DNA from: Subsaxibacter sp. CAU 1640 | GTDB lineage: Bacteria; Bacteroidota; Bacteroidia; Flavobacteriales; Flavobacteriaceae | Length of the DNA: 64,000 bases | Assembly: GCF_023156585.1 (NCBI RefSeq) | Contig: NZ_JALNMI010000003.1 | Span: forward strand, 372,001 to 436,000 | Direction of reading: 5' to 3' | Shown: positions 45,116 to 54,772 of the stretch, one piece after another | Numbering within the stretch: the stretch's first letter is position 1 | How the letters are laid out: each line of letters begins with the position of its first letter | Made by a program: the position numbers and the translations under genes | The notes under the pieces: model-generated | The model's input: the letters and a program-made list of their open reading frames with translations, nothing else | Told to the model about the DNA's origin: nothing | The model's database searches: none

Positions 45116-45182
45116 TTGTAATCATTAGGGGTAAATTCTTCTAACTTGCTATATACCAAAGCTAAACATCATGATGCATGAC

Positions 45183-45224
45183 GCTTATAAACATTGTAAC
45201 AGAAGCTATAAAGATTGTAACATA
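45183..45224. promoter_or_regulatory. Direct repeats possibly bound by the AraC-type regulator
   Basis: GCTTATAAACATTGTAACA (45183-45201) and GCTATAAAGATTGTAACA (45205-45222) are near-identical, with TTGTAACA copies 21 bp apart, two helical turns, as AraC-type dimers prefer. They sit upstream of the S74 genes and just beyond the end of the regulator gene. ATTGTAACATA recurs at 54536-54546 (reversed). Confidence 0.45.
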
Positions 45225-45347
45225 GTGCTTAAAGCTGTATGCTATAAGCCTCAGGCGGAAAGTAAAAAAGGATTAGCCCGTTAAGTCTTTAGAATGTAAG
45301 CTGAACACTGCTGACTGTAGACTGCCAACTGAACACTGAAAACTGAC

Positions 45348-48266
45348 TCATTGATGTTTCTTAACATAGTCCGTAGGCGAACAGCCGTAGGCTTCCTTAA
45401 AGCATTTGGTAAAGTAAGAATGGTCATTGAAGCCTACCGTGTAACCTATCTCGCTGATATTAGCATCGGATTTTTTGAGAAGTTCTGCCGCCAATTTCAA
45501 GCGTTGCGAACGAATGAATTCGGTGGCGGTCAACCCTGTAAGCGCCTTGAGTTTACGGTGCAGCTGCATGCGACTCATGCCTACCGCCGAACTGAACTCT
45601 TGAACATTAAAATCAGGTTCGGTAAGATGGGTCTCCATGATGTCTCGTAGTTTTTGTAGAAAGATTTCATCAAGATTTGTGATGGCCAAATCTTTAGGAA
45701 CAAGAATTAATTCCTGTGTGTATCGTGACTTTAATTGTTCTCTCGTGGTGATCAAATTGTTGACACGTGCTTTTAGATGATTGGATTTGAAAGGTTTTAA
45801 AATATAATCGTCAGCACCTGTTTCAAGACCTTGGTATTTGTCTTTATCTTCAACCTTAGCAGTCAAAAGAATCACGGGAATATGGCTTGTCCGTTCATCA
45901 GATTTCAATTTTGACGTCAGTTCAAAACCATCCATTTCGGGCATCATCACATCAGAAATAACGATGTTGGGTACATGTTCTAATGCCAGTTTCAAACCTT
46001 GCTGACCATTTTCCGCTTCCAGAAGTTGGTAATGGTCTTTGAATAAGTCTTTCACAAGCATACGAATATCGGAATTGTCATCGATGATAAGCATTAGATT
46101 ATCATCTGAAATATCTTCTGTAAGCGTATCTGCAACTGTTTCAGTTCGCAAAATCGAGCTATTTTCAACACTCTTCAGTGGCAAGAGCACTTCAAAAACC
46201 AACATTCCCTGGAACTGCGATACGCTGATGTCACCGTGATTTAATTCAACCAATTCTTTAACCAAAGAAAGCCCAATTCCCACACCTGTGGCATTCTGGT
46301 TGACTTGATAAAACCTATTGAAAATTTGCTGCACCTGCTCTTTTGTCAATTCGTCCGTTGTGTTTTTTACTACCAACCGAACACCTTGTGCTTCAGATTT
46401 GGCATCAAACATAATCTTCCCATTTTCTGGGGTATATTTAAAGGCATTCGATAGCAAATTGGTAACAATTTTCTCAATGACATCGGTATCATACATGCGT
46501 TGTCCAAGCTGCCCAATGGTCGTATTATAGTCGATAGATTGCTCCGAAGCGTTATGCTGAAAGGAGTTAGCAATTGATTTCAGCAATACTGAAAGTTCTC
46601 CTTTTTGATTGTTCAATGTCAAATGACCTGATTCAAGTTTTGCCAAATCGAGCATTTGATTGACCAACTCTTCCAATCGATTGGAACTTCTATAAATAGT
46701 TTCCAATTCTTGCTTGTCTTGTGGTTTGATGTCAGGTTGCTCTAATCGCTTTTGGGAATAGCCTGAAATCAGCGTTAATGGTGTACGAAACTCATGGGAA
46801 ATGTTTGCAAAAAGCTTCGACTTGAAGTCATCCAATTCTTTAAGTTTGCGATTGGTTTTTAGTCTGTTTCTATAGAGCATAAAGAAGAACAATCCTACCA
46901 ATGCGATAATACCAATTCCCGCCAACAGTAAATTACGCTGATTGGTTTTTTGTTGCTCTATCAAGTCATTTTCTGCTTTGAGTAATTGGATTTCCTTTTC
47001 CTTTTTCTCTGATTGGTATTTGGCTTCCAATTCTTTGGCGCTGGCAATATTCTTTCTGGCTTCCAAGGTGTCGCTCACCCTTCTAAACTCTTTGCTATAC
47101 TGATATGCCTGTTGATAGTTTCCAAGGCTTTCGGCATTAGAATACATGAGTTCATACACGTCTTTCAATTCCTCATAGGCATTCATCCGAAGAGCAATAG
47201 TTTCTGCCTCGAGTGCCAATGCGTTGCTCTTCGAAGGATTATTAGCGTCTTGCAAAACATCTGCCTGTTTGACAAGTGCCATCATCAATCCAGCATCATG
47301 TTTATGAAGTCGAGTCAATTCTATTGCACGTTCGCCTGCTTCCAAAGCTTTGTCTTTTTGCCCATTCTTATCATAAATATCACTCAACACGACCAAAAAA
47401 TTGGCTTCTTGTATAGGATATTGATTCTCTCGGTAATAACTAATGGCGTCTTTGACATAGTCAATGGCAACATCATAATTTCCTCTGTCAATCTCTATAA
47501 TGGCTAGCTTGCCAAGAATAAATTTCTGTTGGGTCTCATTCTTTTCATTCTTAAAAATGGTCATAGCCTGCTGCTGGTAAGAAACGGCCATTTCCAAATT
47601 CCCAAAGGACTTGTACACGTCCCCTATAAATGATAAAGTAAAGCCTCGTCTATAGCCTGTAAAATTATGAGCCTCGTAAATACTGTCAGACTTAAGGAGA
47701 TATTTCAGTGCTAATTCTGTCTTGCTTGAACGCAGGTTGTAAAGTTTTCCCACCTGTCCGTATATAGTAGCGGCCTCCTCCCACAAGTTATATTTGAGTG
47801 CTACTTTTTCGCCCTCTTTTGCGAATTCAAGCGCAGCATCTTCTCTACCCAAACGTGCGTTCTCTTGTGTCAGTCGATAATAGACCTCAAATACCAATTT
47901 CGGATCTTTGGTTTTTTCAGCATATGAAAGTGCCTTTTGCAATTGGTCATTGATATAACCTGCAGCATTGTCTCCTTCTTTGAGAAACAAACTAAAATAA
48001 CCAGCCTTTACACGATAATAATCGCTATATGCTCTGGAAGAATTGACGCTTTTTGCATAGTCAAATAGTTTTTGCAAATAAAGTTTACAGCTATCTACAT
48101 CTTTCTTTTTGTAATAATAGATGAGTTCTGTATAGCTATTGCATTTGGAACTATCTACTACTTTTTCATTTTTAACAATACGCTTTAGTGAATCCACATT
48201 CACTTCTGTCTGTGCAAACACTATAAAATGAAAAAAACAGAAAAGTGAAAGTAGTTGTAATCGCAT
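45348..48266 (-). CDS. Hybrid two-component regulator: TPR sensor, histidine kinase, receiver, AraC HTH
   Basis: 972 residues. Signal peptide 1-18; periplasmic TPR array (about 40-400, e.g. YQQAMTIFKNEKNETQQKFILGKLAIIEID); coiled coil; membrane helix about 441-460 (LLLAGIGIIALVGLFFFML); HisKA FANISHEFRTPLTLIS (His about 490); HATPase VTNLLSNAFKYTPENG and GVGIGLSLVKELVELNHG; receiver ISDVMMPEMDG (Asp about 770) and LLTAKVEDKD; AraC helix-turn-helix (about 870-972, AVGMSRMQLHRKLKALTG, IGYTVGFNDHSYFTKCFKEAYG). One-protein signalling to DNA, as in Bacteroidota HTCS proteins, but with TPRs rather than a beta-propeller sensor. Likely controls neighbouring secreted genes. Confidence 0.93.
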   Translation of the reverse strand: MRLQLLSLFCFFHFIVFAQTEVNVDSLKRIVKNEKVVDSSKCNSYTELIYYYKKKDVDSCKLYLQKLFDYAKSVNSSRAYSDYYRVKAGYFSLFLKEGDNAAGYINDQLQKALSYAEKTKDPKLVFEVYYRLTQENARLGREDAALEFAKEGEKVALKYNLWEEAATIYGQVGKLYNLRSSKTELALKYLLKSDSIYEAHNFTGYRRGFTLSFIGDVYKSFGNLEMAVSYQQQAMTIFKNEKNETQQKFILGKLAIIEIDRGNYDVAIDYVKDAISYYRENQYPIQEANFLVVLSDIYDKNGQKDKALEAGERAIELTRLHKHDAGLMMALVKQADVLQDANNPSKSNALALEAETIALRMNAYEELKDVYELMYSNAESLGNYQQAYQYSKEFRRVSDTLEARKNIASAKELEAKYQSEKKEKEIQLLKAENDLIEQQKTNQRNLLLAGIGIIALVGLFFFMLYRNRLKTNRKLKELDDFKSKLFANISHEFRTPLTLISGYSQKRLEQPDIKPQDKQELETIYRSSNRLEELVNQMLDLAKLESGHLTLNNQKGELSVLLKSIANSFQHNASEQSIDYNTTIGQLGQRMYDTDVIEKIVTNLLSNAFKYTPENGKIMFDAKSEAQGVRLVVKNTTDELTKEQVQQIFNRFYQVNQNATGVGIGLSLVKELVELNHGDISVSQFQGMLVFEVLLPLKSVENSSILRTETVADTLTEDISDDNLMLIIDDNSDIRMLVKDLFKDHYQLLEAENGQQGLKLALEHVPNIVISDVMMPEMDGFELTSKLKSDERTSHIPVILLTAKVEDKDKYQGLETGADDYILKPFKSNHLKARVNNLITTREQLKSRYTQELILVPKDLAITNLDEIFLQKLRDIMETHLTEPDFNVQEFSSAVGMSRMQLHRKLKALTGLTATEFIRSQRLKLAAELLKKSDANISEIGYTVGFNDHSYFTKCFKEAYGCSPTDYVKKHQ

Positions 48267-48375
48267 AACAAGAGATTGACCAGATTAAGTTACGCAATTA
48301 TAATCAATTTACGTTCAAAACCTTAAAGCTATTGTATCACGACGTGTTACATATGTTATAGAATAGGTCAAATCA

Positions 48376-49320
48376 TTATTCAAGTACTTCGAATTCATGC
48401 ATCAGTCCTTTTTCTTTGGCGTTGGGCACTTCTGAAATCAACACGTATTTGCCTGGTTTAAGATCAACGGAAAAATAGCCCTTACTTCCTTCAGTAGCGT
48501 CATTAAAACCACCTAAAAATGTTATACCATCGGGTACAGGAGTGATAAAGCCTTTAGGATCATACCATACCATCCATGCTTCTAGTGCTTTTAAATCAGC
48601 ACGATCAGATATTTTGGCCAAATGAACATCGCTAGTTGCATAATTTTCATGAAGTTTTTGATTGATGACATTTACCTCAAATACATGTTTTCCAGTAGCG
48701 ATATTTCGATCAAAATGAAAACCATCTTCTTTAATATCTATCACATCAGTTGATTCTGGGGGTTCGTTTCCACTATCTTTTTCAGAAACACGAACTTCCT
48801 TAACCATACCCATGGTAGAATGAAACTTACCATTGGGCATTTTTACGTAACATTCCATTGCGTATAAACCAGGTTCTAAAAACAATGCAGTTTGTGTTGA
48901 ATGCTTGGGTGCTATTAAACCAGAACCTCCACTTGGAATACATTCGCTGAACCATTTTGGCATTTTCCCAAGAGCTGCAAATCCTTCTTCAACCTTACCT
49001 TCGTTTATCAAATCCATGCCTTCTTCAAAGACTGGATCGGCTTCGTTTTTATAATTTTCCAGCGTGATGCCTTCGGGTAATTTTACAAATCTAAAGAAAT
49101 GAGTTTCACTGGCACGATTGTCATATTCAAAAGTATTCCATCCCGAGGGTATGGTGTCTGCCATTTGAAATTCCATACTCCTGGTGATGATACTGATTGG
49201 TAAATCCGTAATTGTAGCCTTTTCTTCATGCTGTTCAGTTGGCAATTCTTTTTTATCGGATTTACAGTTGAATATAAGACATACCAACAATAATGGTAAA
49301 AAGATTTTCAAAGTTTTCAT
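48376..49320 (-). CDS. Lipoprotein of unknown function
   Basis: 314 residues. Lipoprotein signal with lipobox IFNC (Cys19) followed by KSDKKELPTEQ. Two similar halves: each has a cupredoxin-like strand set, e.g. PISIITRSMEFQMADTIPSGWNTFEYDNRA, LEPGLYAMECYVKMPNGKFHSTMGM, and later DGFHFDRNIATGKHVFEVNV, LKPGKYVLISEVPN. No visible copper ligand set, so electron transfer is not claimed. Related pairs of such domains are seen in Bacteroidota exported proteins. Starts 11 bp after the next gene upstream (49332), thus operonic. Confidence 0.7.
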   Translation of the reverse strand: MKTLKIFLPLLLVCLIFNCKSDKKELPTEQHEEKATITDLPISIITRSMEFQMADTIPSGWNTFEYDNRASETHFFRFVKLPEGITLENYKNEADPVFEEGMDLINEGKVEEGFAALGKMPKWFSECIPSGGSGLIAPKHSTQTALFLEPGLYAMECYVKMPNGKFHSTMGMVKEVRVSEKDSGNEPPESTDVIDIKEDGFHFDRNIATGKHVFEVNVINQKLHENYATSDVHLAKISDRADLKALEAWMVWYDPKGFITPVPDGITFLGGFNDATEGSKGYFSVDLKPGKYVLISEVPNAKEKGLMHEFEVLE

Positions 49321-49331
49321 ATAGATGATTA

Positions 49332-50882
49332 TTAGTTGATGATTAGTTTTTTTAGTACTTGTTTTGATTCCGTAAGCACCTTAAGATAATAAATTCCTGC
49401 GGAAATCCCACTGACATCCAATTGATTATTCGAAATTCTATTTTCCAAAACCCTTTTTCCTAAACTATCATAGAGCTGAAGATCGGTAATTTCTAAATGT
49501 GTTCGAATATTTATAATGCCGTTGGATGGATTGGGATAAATTATTACTTCTTCATTGAATTCAAATGACTCATATCCCAAGGTTTCTGCCTCTAATTTCA
49601 CTACCCAATAATCAGACGCCCCACTTCGGTCATCAGGGTCAATGTCAATATTGGAAGAAGTAGTAGTACCAGCTAGGATATAACCACCATCCGTTGTTTG
49701 TGTTACGCAAAAACCATCATCATCACCATAACCTCCTAAAGATTTTTCCCAATCAAGGTTACCATCTTCCGTAAGTTTTACCAACCAATAATCCTTTTCA
49801 CTGTTTGGAATGATACTTCCACTTATATCTCCATCATTAGACCTTGAAAATCCCAAAACGATATAACCATTATCAGAAGTTTGGTCTATGGATGCAGCCT
49901 CATCATTTTGAGAACCGCCATAGGCAATATCCCAATCCAAATCACCGTCACTGTCAAGCTTTACTATCCAATAGTCCCTTAATCTACCGCCTCCAGTTAT
50001 CCCATCAGATCGTGTATAACCTGCAATAATGCATCCTCCATCATTAGTGGTTACGATAGATTTTGCTTCTTCTGAAGCATCACCACCCAAAATGGCTTCC
50101 CAAACAATACTTCCATCAAAAGCAAATTTTAGTATCCAATAGTCGTTTTGAGGACTGCCAGAATCTCCTTCTCTTTGTGTAAACCCACAGACCACATAGC
50201 CATCAGTTGCGACGTCAACAGAATAGAAACCATCACTATAAAATCTGGGAGTTGTTGATGTACCATAATCGGGGCCTCCAAATATGGTGGTTGCCCAATT
50301 AGAATCGATATTGCCAGAAGCATCAAGTTTTGCTGCCCATGCATCGTAATGAGACCCTAACCCTACATAACCTGTCGCAATGTAACCTCCATCTGTTGTC
50401 TGTTTTATGGCATAACCATTATCAGTGGTACTCGTACCATAAAACTTTCCCCATTGCATCTGCCCAAGATTGTCTAACTTAAGAATTACGATATCGTCAA
50501 AATCATTGTAATTATCAACTCCTGCAAAATCATCTGAATTTGAAGATCCAATCAATATATAGCCTCCATCAGTAGTTTGCTCTATGTTATGTGCTTCATC
50601 ATGAGCACTTCCTCCGTAATTGTTTTCCCAAACAATGGTTCCATTAGCGTCTAATTTCACCACCCAAATATCACGACCACCATTATTGCCATTAACCTCG
50701 CCACCACCAGACAACGAGTAGCCAGCAACAATATAGCCTCCATCAGTTGTTTGCTTTACTGAAAATGCTATTTCTCCACTAGTTCCACCGAGAGACCGCT
50801 CCCAACTTATATTTGGTTGAGAAATCATATAGTTTGAGAAGAGAAATGTTATTATGAATAAAAGATTGTATAACTGTTTCAT
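49332..50882 (-). CDS. Secreted beta-propeller-type repeat protein with T9SS sorting domain
   Basis: 516 residues. Signal peptide 1-21 (LLFIITFLFSNYMISQ). About seven repeats of DGGYIVAGYSLSGGGE / DIWVVKLDANGTIVWENNYGG pattern, the TTDGGYIxxGxT-VVKLDxxGxxxWE family, likely blades of a propeller. C-terminal about 80 residues: IIYPNPSNGIINI, LQLYDSLGKRVLENRI, DVSGISAGIYYLKVLTESKQVLKKLIIN, a T9SS type A sorting domain. Expected at the cell surface or released. 11 bp upstream of the lipoprotein gene at 48376. Confidence 0.9.
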   Translation of the reverse strand: MKQLYNLLFIITFLFSNYMISQPNISWERSLGGTSGEIAFSVKQTTDGGYIVAGYSLSGGGEVNGNNGGRDIWVVKLDANGTIVWENNYGGSAHDEAHNIEQTTDGGYILIGSSNSDDFAGVDNYNDFDDIVILKLDNLGQMQWGKFYGTSTTDNGYAIKQTTDGGYIATGYVGLGSHYDAWAAKLDASGNIDSNWATTIFGGPDYGTSTTPRFYSDGFYSVDVATDGYVVCGFTQREGDSGSPQNDYWILKFAFDGSIVWEAILGGDASEEAKSIVTTNDGGCIIAGYTRSDGITGGGRLRDYWIVKLDSDGDLDWDIAYGGSQNDEAASIDQTSDNGYIVLGFSRSNDGDISGSIIPNSEKDYWLVKLTEDGNLDWEKSLGGYGDDDGFCVTQTTDGGYILAGTTTSSNIDIDPDDRSGASDYWVVKLEAETLGYESFEFNEEVIIYPNPSNGIINIRTHLEITDLQLYDSLGKRVLENRISNNQLDVSGISAGIYYLKVLTESKQVLKKLIIN

Positions 50883-50894
50883 GTTATTGTGTTT

Positions 50895-51512
50895 TTAAAG
50901 ATTCTTTAGCTCTTCTAAATTCAATTCCTCTAAAATTCTAGGCAGATCTTCTTTACTCACCTCTTGTGTTTCAATGTCAACGGCAAACCTTTCATCATAA
51001 AACATCGATAAACTATATTTCTCATTTCCCTTGAGATACGATTCCTTGACTTTGATGCCATTTATGATTTTAGACTTGGTATAGCCCCAAGTATTTTCTT
51101 CGTTGTAGTCCATTTTGCTTGACATTCGGTAGGGACTTACAGAGCCCGCACCTTTTTCACCTGCACCATCAATCACCATCACTCGAATTCTTTTGTTTTT
51201 GATACTATATGTATTACCACAGGAACCTAAACCTGGAATCATATTAATCGTTGAAGATGTAAGCGGCATACCTAATAATGTATCAGGTGACCAAGTCTTA
51301 AATTCCTCCTCCGTTAAATGGCTTTCTTCTTTAAGAGTATTGATATTATCTACCATCGCCTCTGACTCTTTAGCCAACTCTTGCGCATTTTTAATATCGT
51401 TTTTAGCCTTATTCAATTCATCTTTTGCTTGCTTGGCATTGTCTCCGCACGATACGAGCATCATTCCCAGAATACAGATACAGCCTAAATATTTTAATCG
51501 TCTAAATATCAT
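50895..51512 (-). CDS. Lipoprotein with N-terminal coiled coil
   Basis: 205 residues. Lipobox LVSC (about Cys22) followed by GDNAKQAKDELNKAKNDIKNAQELAKESE, a helical coiled-coil linker, then a compact domain (FKTWSPDTLLGMPLTSSTINMIPGLG, KIINGIKVKESYLKGNEKYSLSMFYDERFAVDIETQ). Unknown family. Situated 12 bp before the T9SS-sorted protein gene, so the same transcript. Probably on the periplasmic side of a membrane. Confidence 0.72.
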   Translation of the reverse strand: MIFRRLKYLGCICILGMMLVSCGDNAKQAKDELNKAKNDIKNAQELAKESEAMVDNINTLKEESHLTEEEFKTWSPDTLLGMPLTSSTINMIPGLGSCGNTYSIKNKRIRVMVIDGAGEKGAGSVSPYRMSSKMDYNEENTWGYTKSKIINGIKVKESYLKGNEKYSLSMFYDERFAVDIETQEVSKEDLPRILEELNLEELKNL

Positions 51513-51540
51513 AATGTGTGTGTTGTTTTAATAATTAGTG

Positions 51541-52083
51541 TTAAAAACTAGGCGCGTTATATTCAAATGTGCCATCCACCAAGTGAGGTTCTTCGACCTC
51601 ATCACCATTTATCGTATGTGTGTACATAGCAGTCCCAGTAAAACTTCCTTTGATGTGTTCTAGGACCACACCATTGAATTCTATTGCGGTGATATTTATT
51701 GAAACGGCACTGGCTTGAAGGGAAATATCCTCAAAACCAAATCCTATGTTATAACCATAAGGACTGTTATCGGTGATTTCGTAAGTCCCGACTACTGCAG
51801 GAGCAGCAAAGCTTACCGACATCAATTGATTGCCATCGAGATATTCAACGATGACCGCATTTCCATCAGCATTGGGAGCAATCAATCCATAGACATTTTG
51901 CCCAGCACTATTTTCATCATCGGTTATGTTAAACGTTCCATTTTTACTATTTCCAGAAACACTATAATTTACAAACACTTCCGTACTCGGTGGTTGTGAA
52001 TCATTGGAATCATCACTGCCACCACAAGTGAATAGCCATAAAGAGAGTGGCAATACGAATAAGAGTTTAATAATTGTTTTCAT
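51541..52083 (-). CDS. Lipoprotein, beta-rich, unknown function
   Basis: 180 residues. Lipobox LFTC (about Cys20) followed by GGSDDSNDSQPPSTEVFV. Mature domain: VNYSVSGNSKNGTFNITDDENSAGQNV..., VSINITAIEFNGVVLEHIKGSFTGTAMY, a layout shared in outline with the neighbouring 233-residue lipoprotein (both have xVNxxVSGxxxNGxFxIxDDE), so the two may be diverged paralogues. Outer-membrane or periplasmic. Confidence 0.72.
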   Translation of the reverse strand: MKTIIKLLFVLPLSLWLFTCGGSDDSNDSQPPSTEVFVNYSVSGNSKNGTFNITDDENSAGQNVYGLIAPNADGNAVIVEYLDGNQLMSVSFAAPAVVGTYEITDNSPYGYNIGFGFEDISLQASAVSINITAIEFNGVVLEHIKGSFTGTAMYTHTINGDEVEEPHLVDGTFEYNAPSF

Positions 52084-52095
52084 AATTAATCAATT

Positions 52096-52794
52096 TTATT
52101 CAGTTAATGTATATTCAAAATCTACTGTTACATTGCAGAAAGAATCGCCGGGAGGTGATGTTGGACCAGTAAAAGTTTTAAATAAAAACTGGTTACCAGA
52201 CTGCCCGATACTTCCTTTAATATGTGCTACAGTCGTTATGCCCAAACTATTGGTAGTTTCTTCATATTCCGTAATGCTAACAACCACGTTCTTTGACAGT
52301 AAATCGGTGAGAATGTCATTGGAACCATTGTTGTCAGCATCATAAAATGCTCTATTGGAATCAAATGATAAGACCATATTATAAGTTGGCTCAAAAGAAA
52401 TGATTCCTGTAGACGTGGTTTCAAATTCTCCCAAAGTTCGAGAACCTGTAACCGCTGGAAGTTTCATGGTAACATCATAATAATTGTCGTCAGAAGCAAA
52501 ATAGGAAAATGTCAAATTGACAACTTTTACTGTTCCCTCATTTGTGTCTTCCTCATATACATGCCCTAGAATCATCGAAGCTCCTGTTTCGTCATTATCA
52601 GGTACATCTATCCTAAAAACTCCATTCAAATTGCTGGCAGCACTACCAGATATTGTATATTCAATGAAGTTGTCTCCTTGTGGATTATCATCACCTCCAT
52701 CAGAGTCATCATTATTGGAGCACGAGATGGCTATAATTCCTATTAGAATTATTGATATTATTTTGAGAGCGAAAAAAGGTTTTTTTGTGTTCAT
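52096..52794 (-). CDS. Lipoprotein, beta-rich, paralogue-like of the preceding gene product
   Basis: 232 residues from MNTKKPFFALKIISIILIGIIAISC, lipobox AISC then SNNDDSDGGDDNPQGDN. The mature part FIEYTISGSAASNLNGVFRIDVPDNDETGAS parallels VNYSVSGNSKNGTFNITDDENSAG in the adjacent lipoprotein; both continue with a strand-rich body and an HIKGS(I/F) motif near the end. An upstream ATG at 52818 is not favoured since the signal peptide begins at MNTKK. Twelve bases before the next gene. Role unknown. Confidence 0.72.
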   Translation of the reverse strand: MNTKKPFFALKIISIILIGIIAISCSNNDDSDGGDDNPQGDNFIEYTISGSAASNLNGVFRIDVPDNDETGASMILGHVYEEDTNEGTVKVVNLTFSYFASDDNYYDVTMKLPAVTGSRTLGEFETTSTGIISFEPTYNMVLSFDSNRAFYDADNNGSNDILTDLLSKNVVVSITEYEETTNSLGITTVAHIKGSIGQSGNQFLFKTFTGPTSPPGDSFCNVTVDFEYTLTE

Positions 52795-52824
52795 AAGTGA
52801 TATGTGTTTTAAGTTCATTATTAT

Positions 52825-54507
52825 TTAATTTTTGTTCATTCCGAAGAAGTTCATGTTCTTATAATCTTTGGTATGGATGGATGTAGATTGTTTGGTCAAC
52901 TTTTTCGCAGTGATGCTCACATTGTTTTTGGACTTCTTTTTGTCTTCCATATGCATTTCCATAATCAATCCTTTGGAAAATTGTTCAATGATGCGAGGGT
53001 CTATGTCAGGTAAATCGATATTCTTGGCACCACTGAAGTTCATGAAATTGCTTAAAGCAATAGGCGCTTGTGAGGTGTGATAAACTTTAAACACATAACG
53101 ATCATCTTCCATTTGAAGACCTTTACAGTTATATCCCAACACAGTTTTGGATGGTAACTCGGTTATTTTGTAATCCATCTTTTCCGTTGATTCCTTCACA
53201 TCAGGAATTGGATACAACTGCATGTAATTGGTGCCATTCGCATCCATAAACATGACCATGGTTTTCAAGTCGGCATCAAAGAGCATGGTAGCATTGCCCA
53301 TATCTTTTGTTTTTTCGTCTACCATTTGTGTGGCTTGGTAACTGGCGCCATCTTTTATCAAAAAATTCATGCCCATGTTATCTTTTTGGTTTTTGCCCAT
53401 GTGCATTTCGGTTTCATAAATCCAATCAAAATCATAGGTGCTCGGCAAGTCCGAAGATGATACTTTATGGTTTTTGATACTGTTTCTTACGGATTTGGTC
53501 ATGCCTTTGCTATCACTGGTATCGTAATCATCCTCATCAATGTCTTTACTACCAGAATTAGCGCTGCCATTGGCATTGCCCATCACCATCTCCATCAATC
53601 CTTGCCCTTGCATTCTTACTTCCCGAGCCTTTGGAAGCGTAACATCAACAGGTTGGTAATCATACACCATGACACTCTCTCCTGGTGGTAGCATGTTACC
53701 CATTTCTAAAGCATCACGATTTCCTGTATCTGTTTTTTTTGTGTAGATTTCAACTAATCGGCCGTTGTCATCAAACAGGACATAGCTACCTTCATAACCT
53801 GGTTCGTTCAAATACTCAAATTTGGTATAGCGTTTACCTCTTAAAGTCTGTTTACTTTCTTTAAAATCCTCATATCTAAAATCATCGGGCTTGTAGATAA
53901 AAGCAAACTCCACAATGCCGTTAAATGGATTGGCCGTCATGCCCATATCCTGTTGTTTTTGTAGCTGCGCCATAAATGGCTCTGGTGGGAGTTTATAGGC
54001 TTCAAGCATCATGGTTGGCATCATCATTCCTTGGCTCTGTAAGGCTACAATAGAGCTTTTAGTGTACTCACCATCCTTGAAACCATAAATAAATCCCTCG
54101 CTATCCACATAGTTAGGCTTTGGCATATCATTTTGTACAGATCGTACTGCTACAGCGTCAGCATCAAAATATTGTGTTTGATTAAGTTTGCCGTTTTCAT
54201 GAAGTTTGATAACCACATCTTCACGATAAAAGGATTGTTTGGCATTTTTATGTTTTTCTAATGCAGTATTATCCCCTTCAGAAGAAGTGCTTTCTTCAGA
54301 GGCATTATCATCAGATGTATCTCTTTTCTTGGTAGCATCGTCAATAGTTTTTTCCGTCTTTTTACTAACGGCTTCATCCGTTTTGCGAAGTATTGTACGT
54401 TCGGCGGCTTGTTCGGCTTTCTTTTTTAGTTTCTTAAGGATTTGTGCCTCGGATGAAAATCCTATAAAAAGGCAAACTATCAATGTGAATATGTGTTTCG
54501 TTCTCAT
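52825..54507 (-). CDS. Exported DUF4412-like protein with charged coiled N-terminal segment
   Basis: 560 residues with signal peptide 1-20 (TLIVCLFIGFSSEAQ). Residues about 22-100 are highly charged (ILKKLKKKAEQAAERTILRKTDEAVSKKTEK), a likely coiled coil common in this Bacteroidota type. The C-terminal about 220 residues (FDWIYETEMHMGKNQKDNMGMNFLIKD, TMLFDADLKTMVMFMD, LGYNCKGLQMEDDRYVFKVYHT) resemble DUF4412, a LolA-like shell fold with unknown ligand. First gene of the minus-strand block ending at 48376, preceded by the TTGTAACATA motif. Confidence 0.76.
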   Translation of the reverse strand: MRTKHIFTLIVCLFIGFSSEAQILKKLKKKAEQAAERTILRKTDEAVSKKTEKTIDDATKKRDTSDDNASEESTSSEGDNTALEKHKNAKQSFYREDVVIKLHENGKLNQTQYFDADAVAVRSVQNDMPKPNYVDSEGFIYGFKDGEYTKSSIVALQSQGMMMPTMMLEAYKLPPEPFMAQLQKQQDMGMTANPFNGIVEFAFIYKPDDFRYEDFKESKQTLRGKRYTKFEYLNEPGYEGSYVLFDDNGRLVEIYTKKTDTGNRDALEMGNMLPPGESVMVYDYQPVDVTLPKAREVRMQGQGLMEMVMGNANGSANSGSKDIDEDDYDTSDSKGMTKSVRNSIKNHKVSSSDLPSTYDFDWIYETEMHMGKNQKDNMGMNFLIKDGASYQATQMVDEKTKDMGNATMLFDADLKTMVMFMDANGTNYMQLYPIPDVKESTEKMDYKITELPSKTVLGYNCKGLQMEDDRYVFKVYHTSQAPIALSNFMNFSGAKNIDLPDIDPRIIEQFSKGLIMEMHMEDKKKSKNNVSITAKKLTKQSTSIHTKDYKNMNFFGMNKN

Positions 54508-54535
54508 CTGTCTTAAAATTTGAATTACAGTTATA

Positions 54536-54546
54536 TATGTTACAAT
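54536..54546 (-). promoter_or_regulatory. ATTGTAACATA motif upstream of the exported-protein operon
   Basis: Reverse complement TATGTTACAAT, identical over 11 bp to 45214-45224 and near-matched (ATTGTATCA at 48331-48339) upstream of the hybrid regulator. It stands 29 bp before the start of the operon's first gene. Candidate binding site for the AraC-type domain; not proven. Confidence 0.4.
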
Positions 54547-54772
54547 TGTTCAAACTTGCTATCAGAGAGATCGCAGAGAATTGCTAACTTCTCTGGTCAC
54601 CTAACATCACTGCCATTTCCACGACAATAGTATGCTAGACTTTTTGGGGATTCTATTTATTAGTACCTTGAAATAAAAAAGGTAAACATCGAATGCTGAT
54701 TTTTTTTGTTTATTTGTGTAAACGAAGATTTTAACCTCCTTTATGTTAACCTTTTTCTTCAAAAAATAACTA

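Noticed and set aside
48376-49320. Copper-binding cupredoxin
   Set aside because: The strand pattern fits but the expected Cys/His/Met ligand set is not visible.
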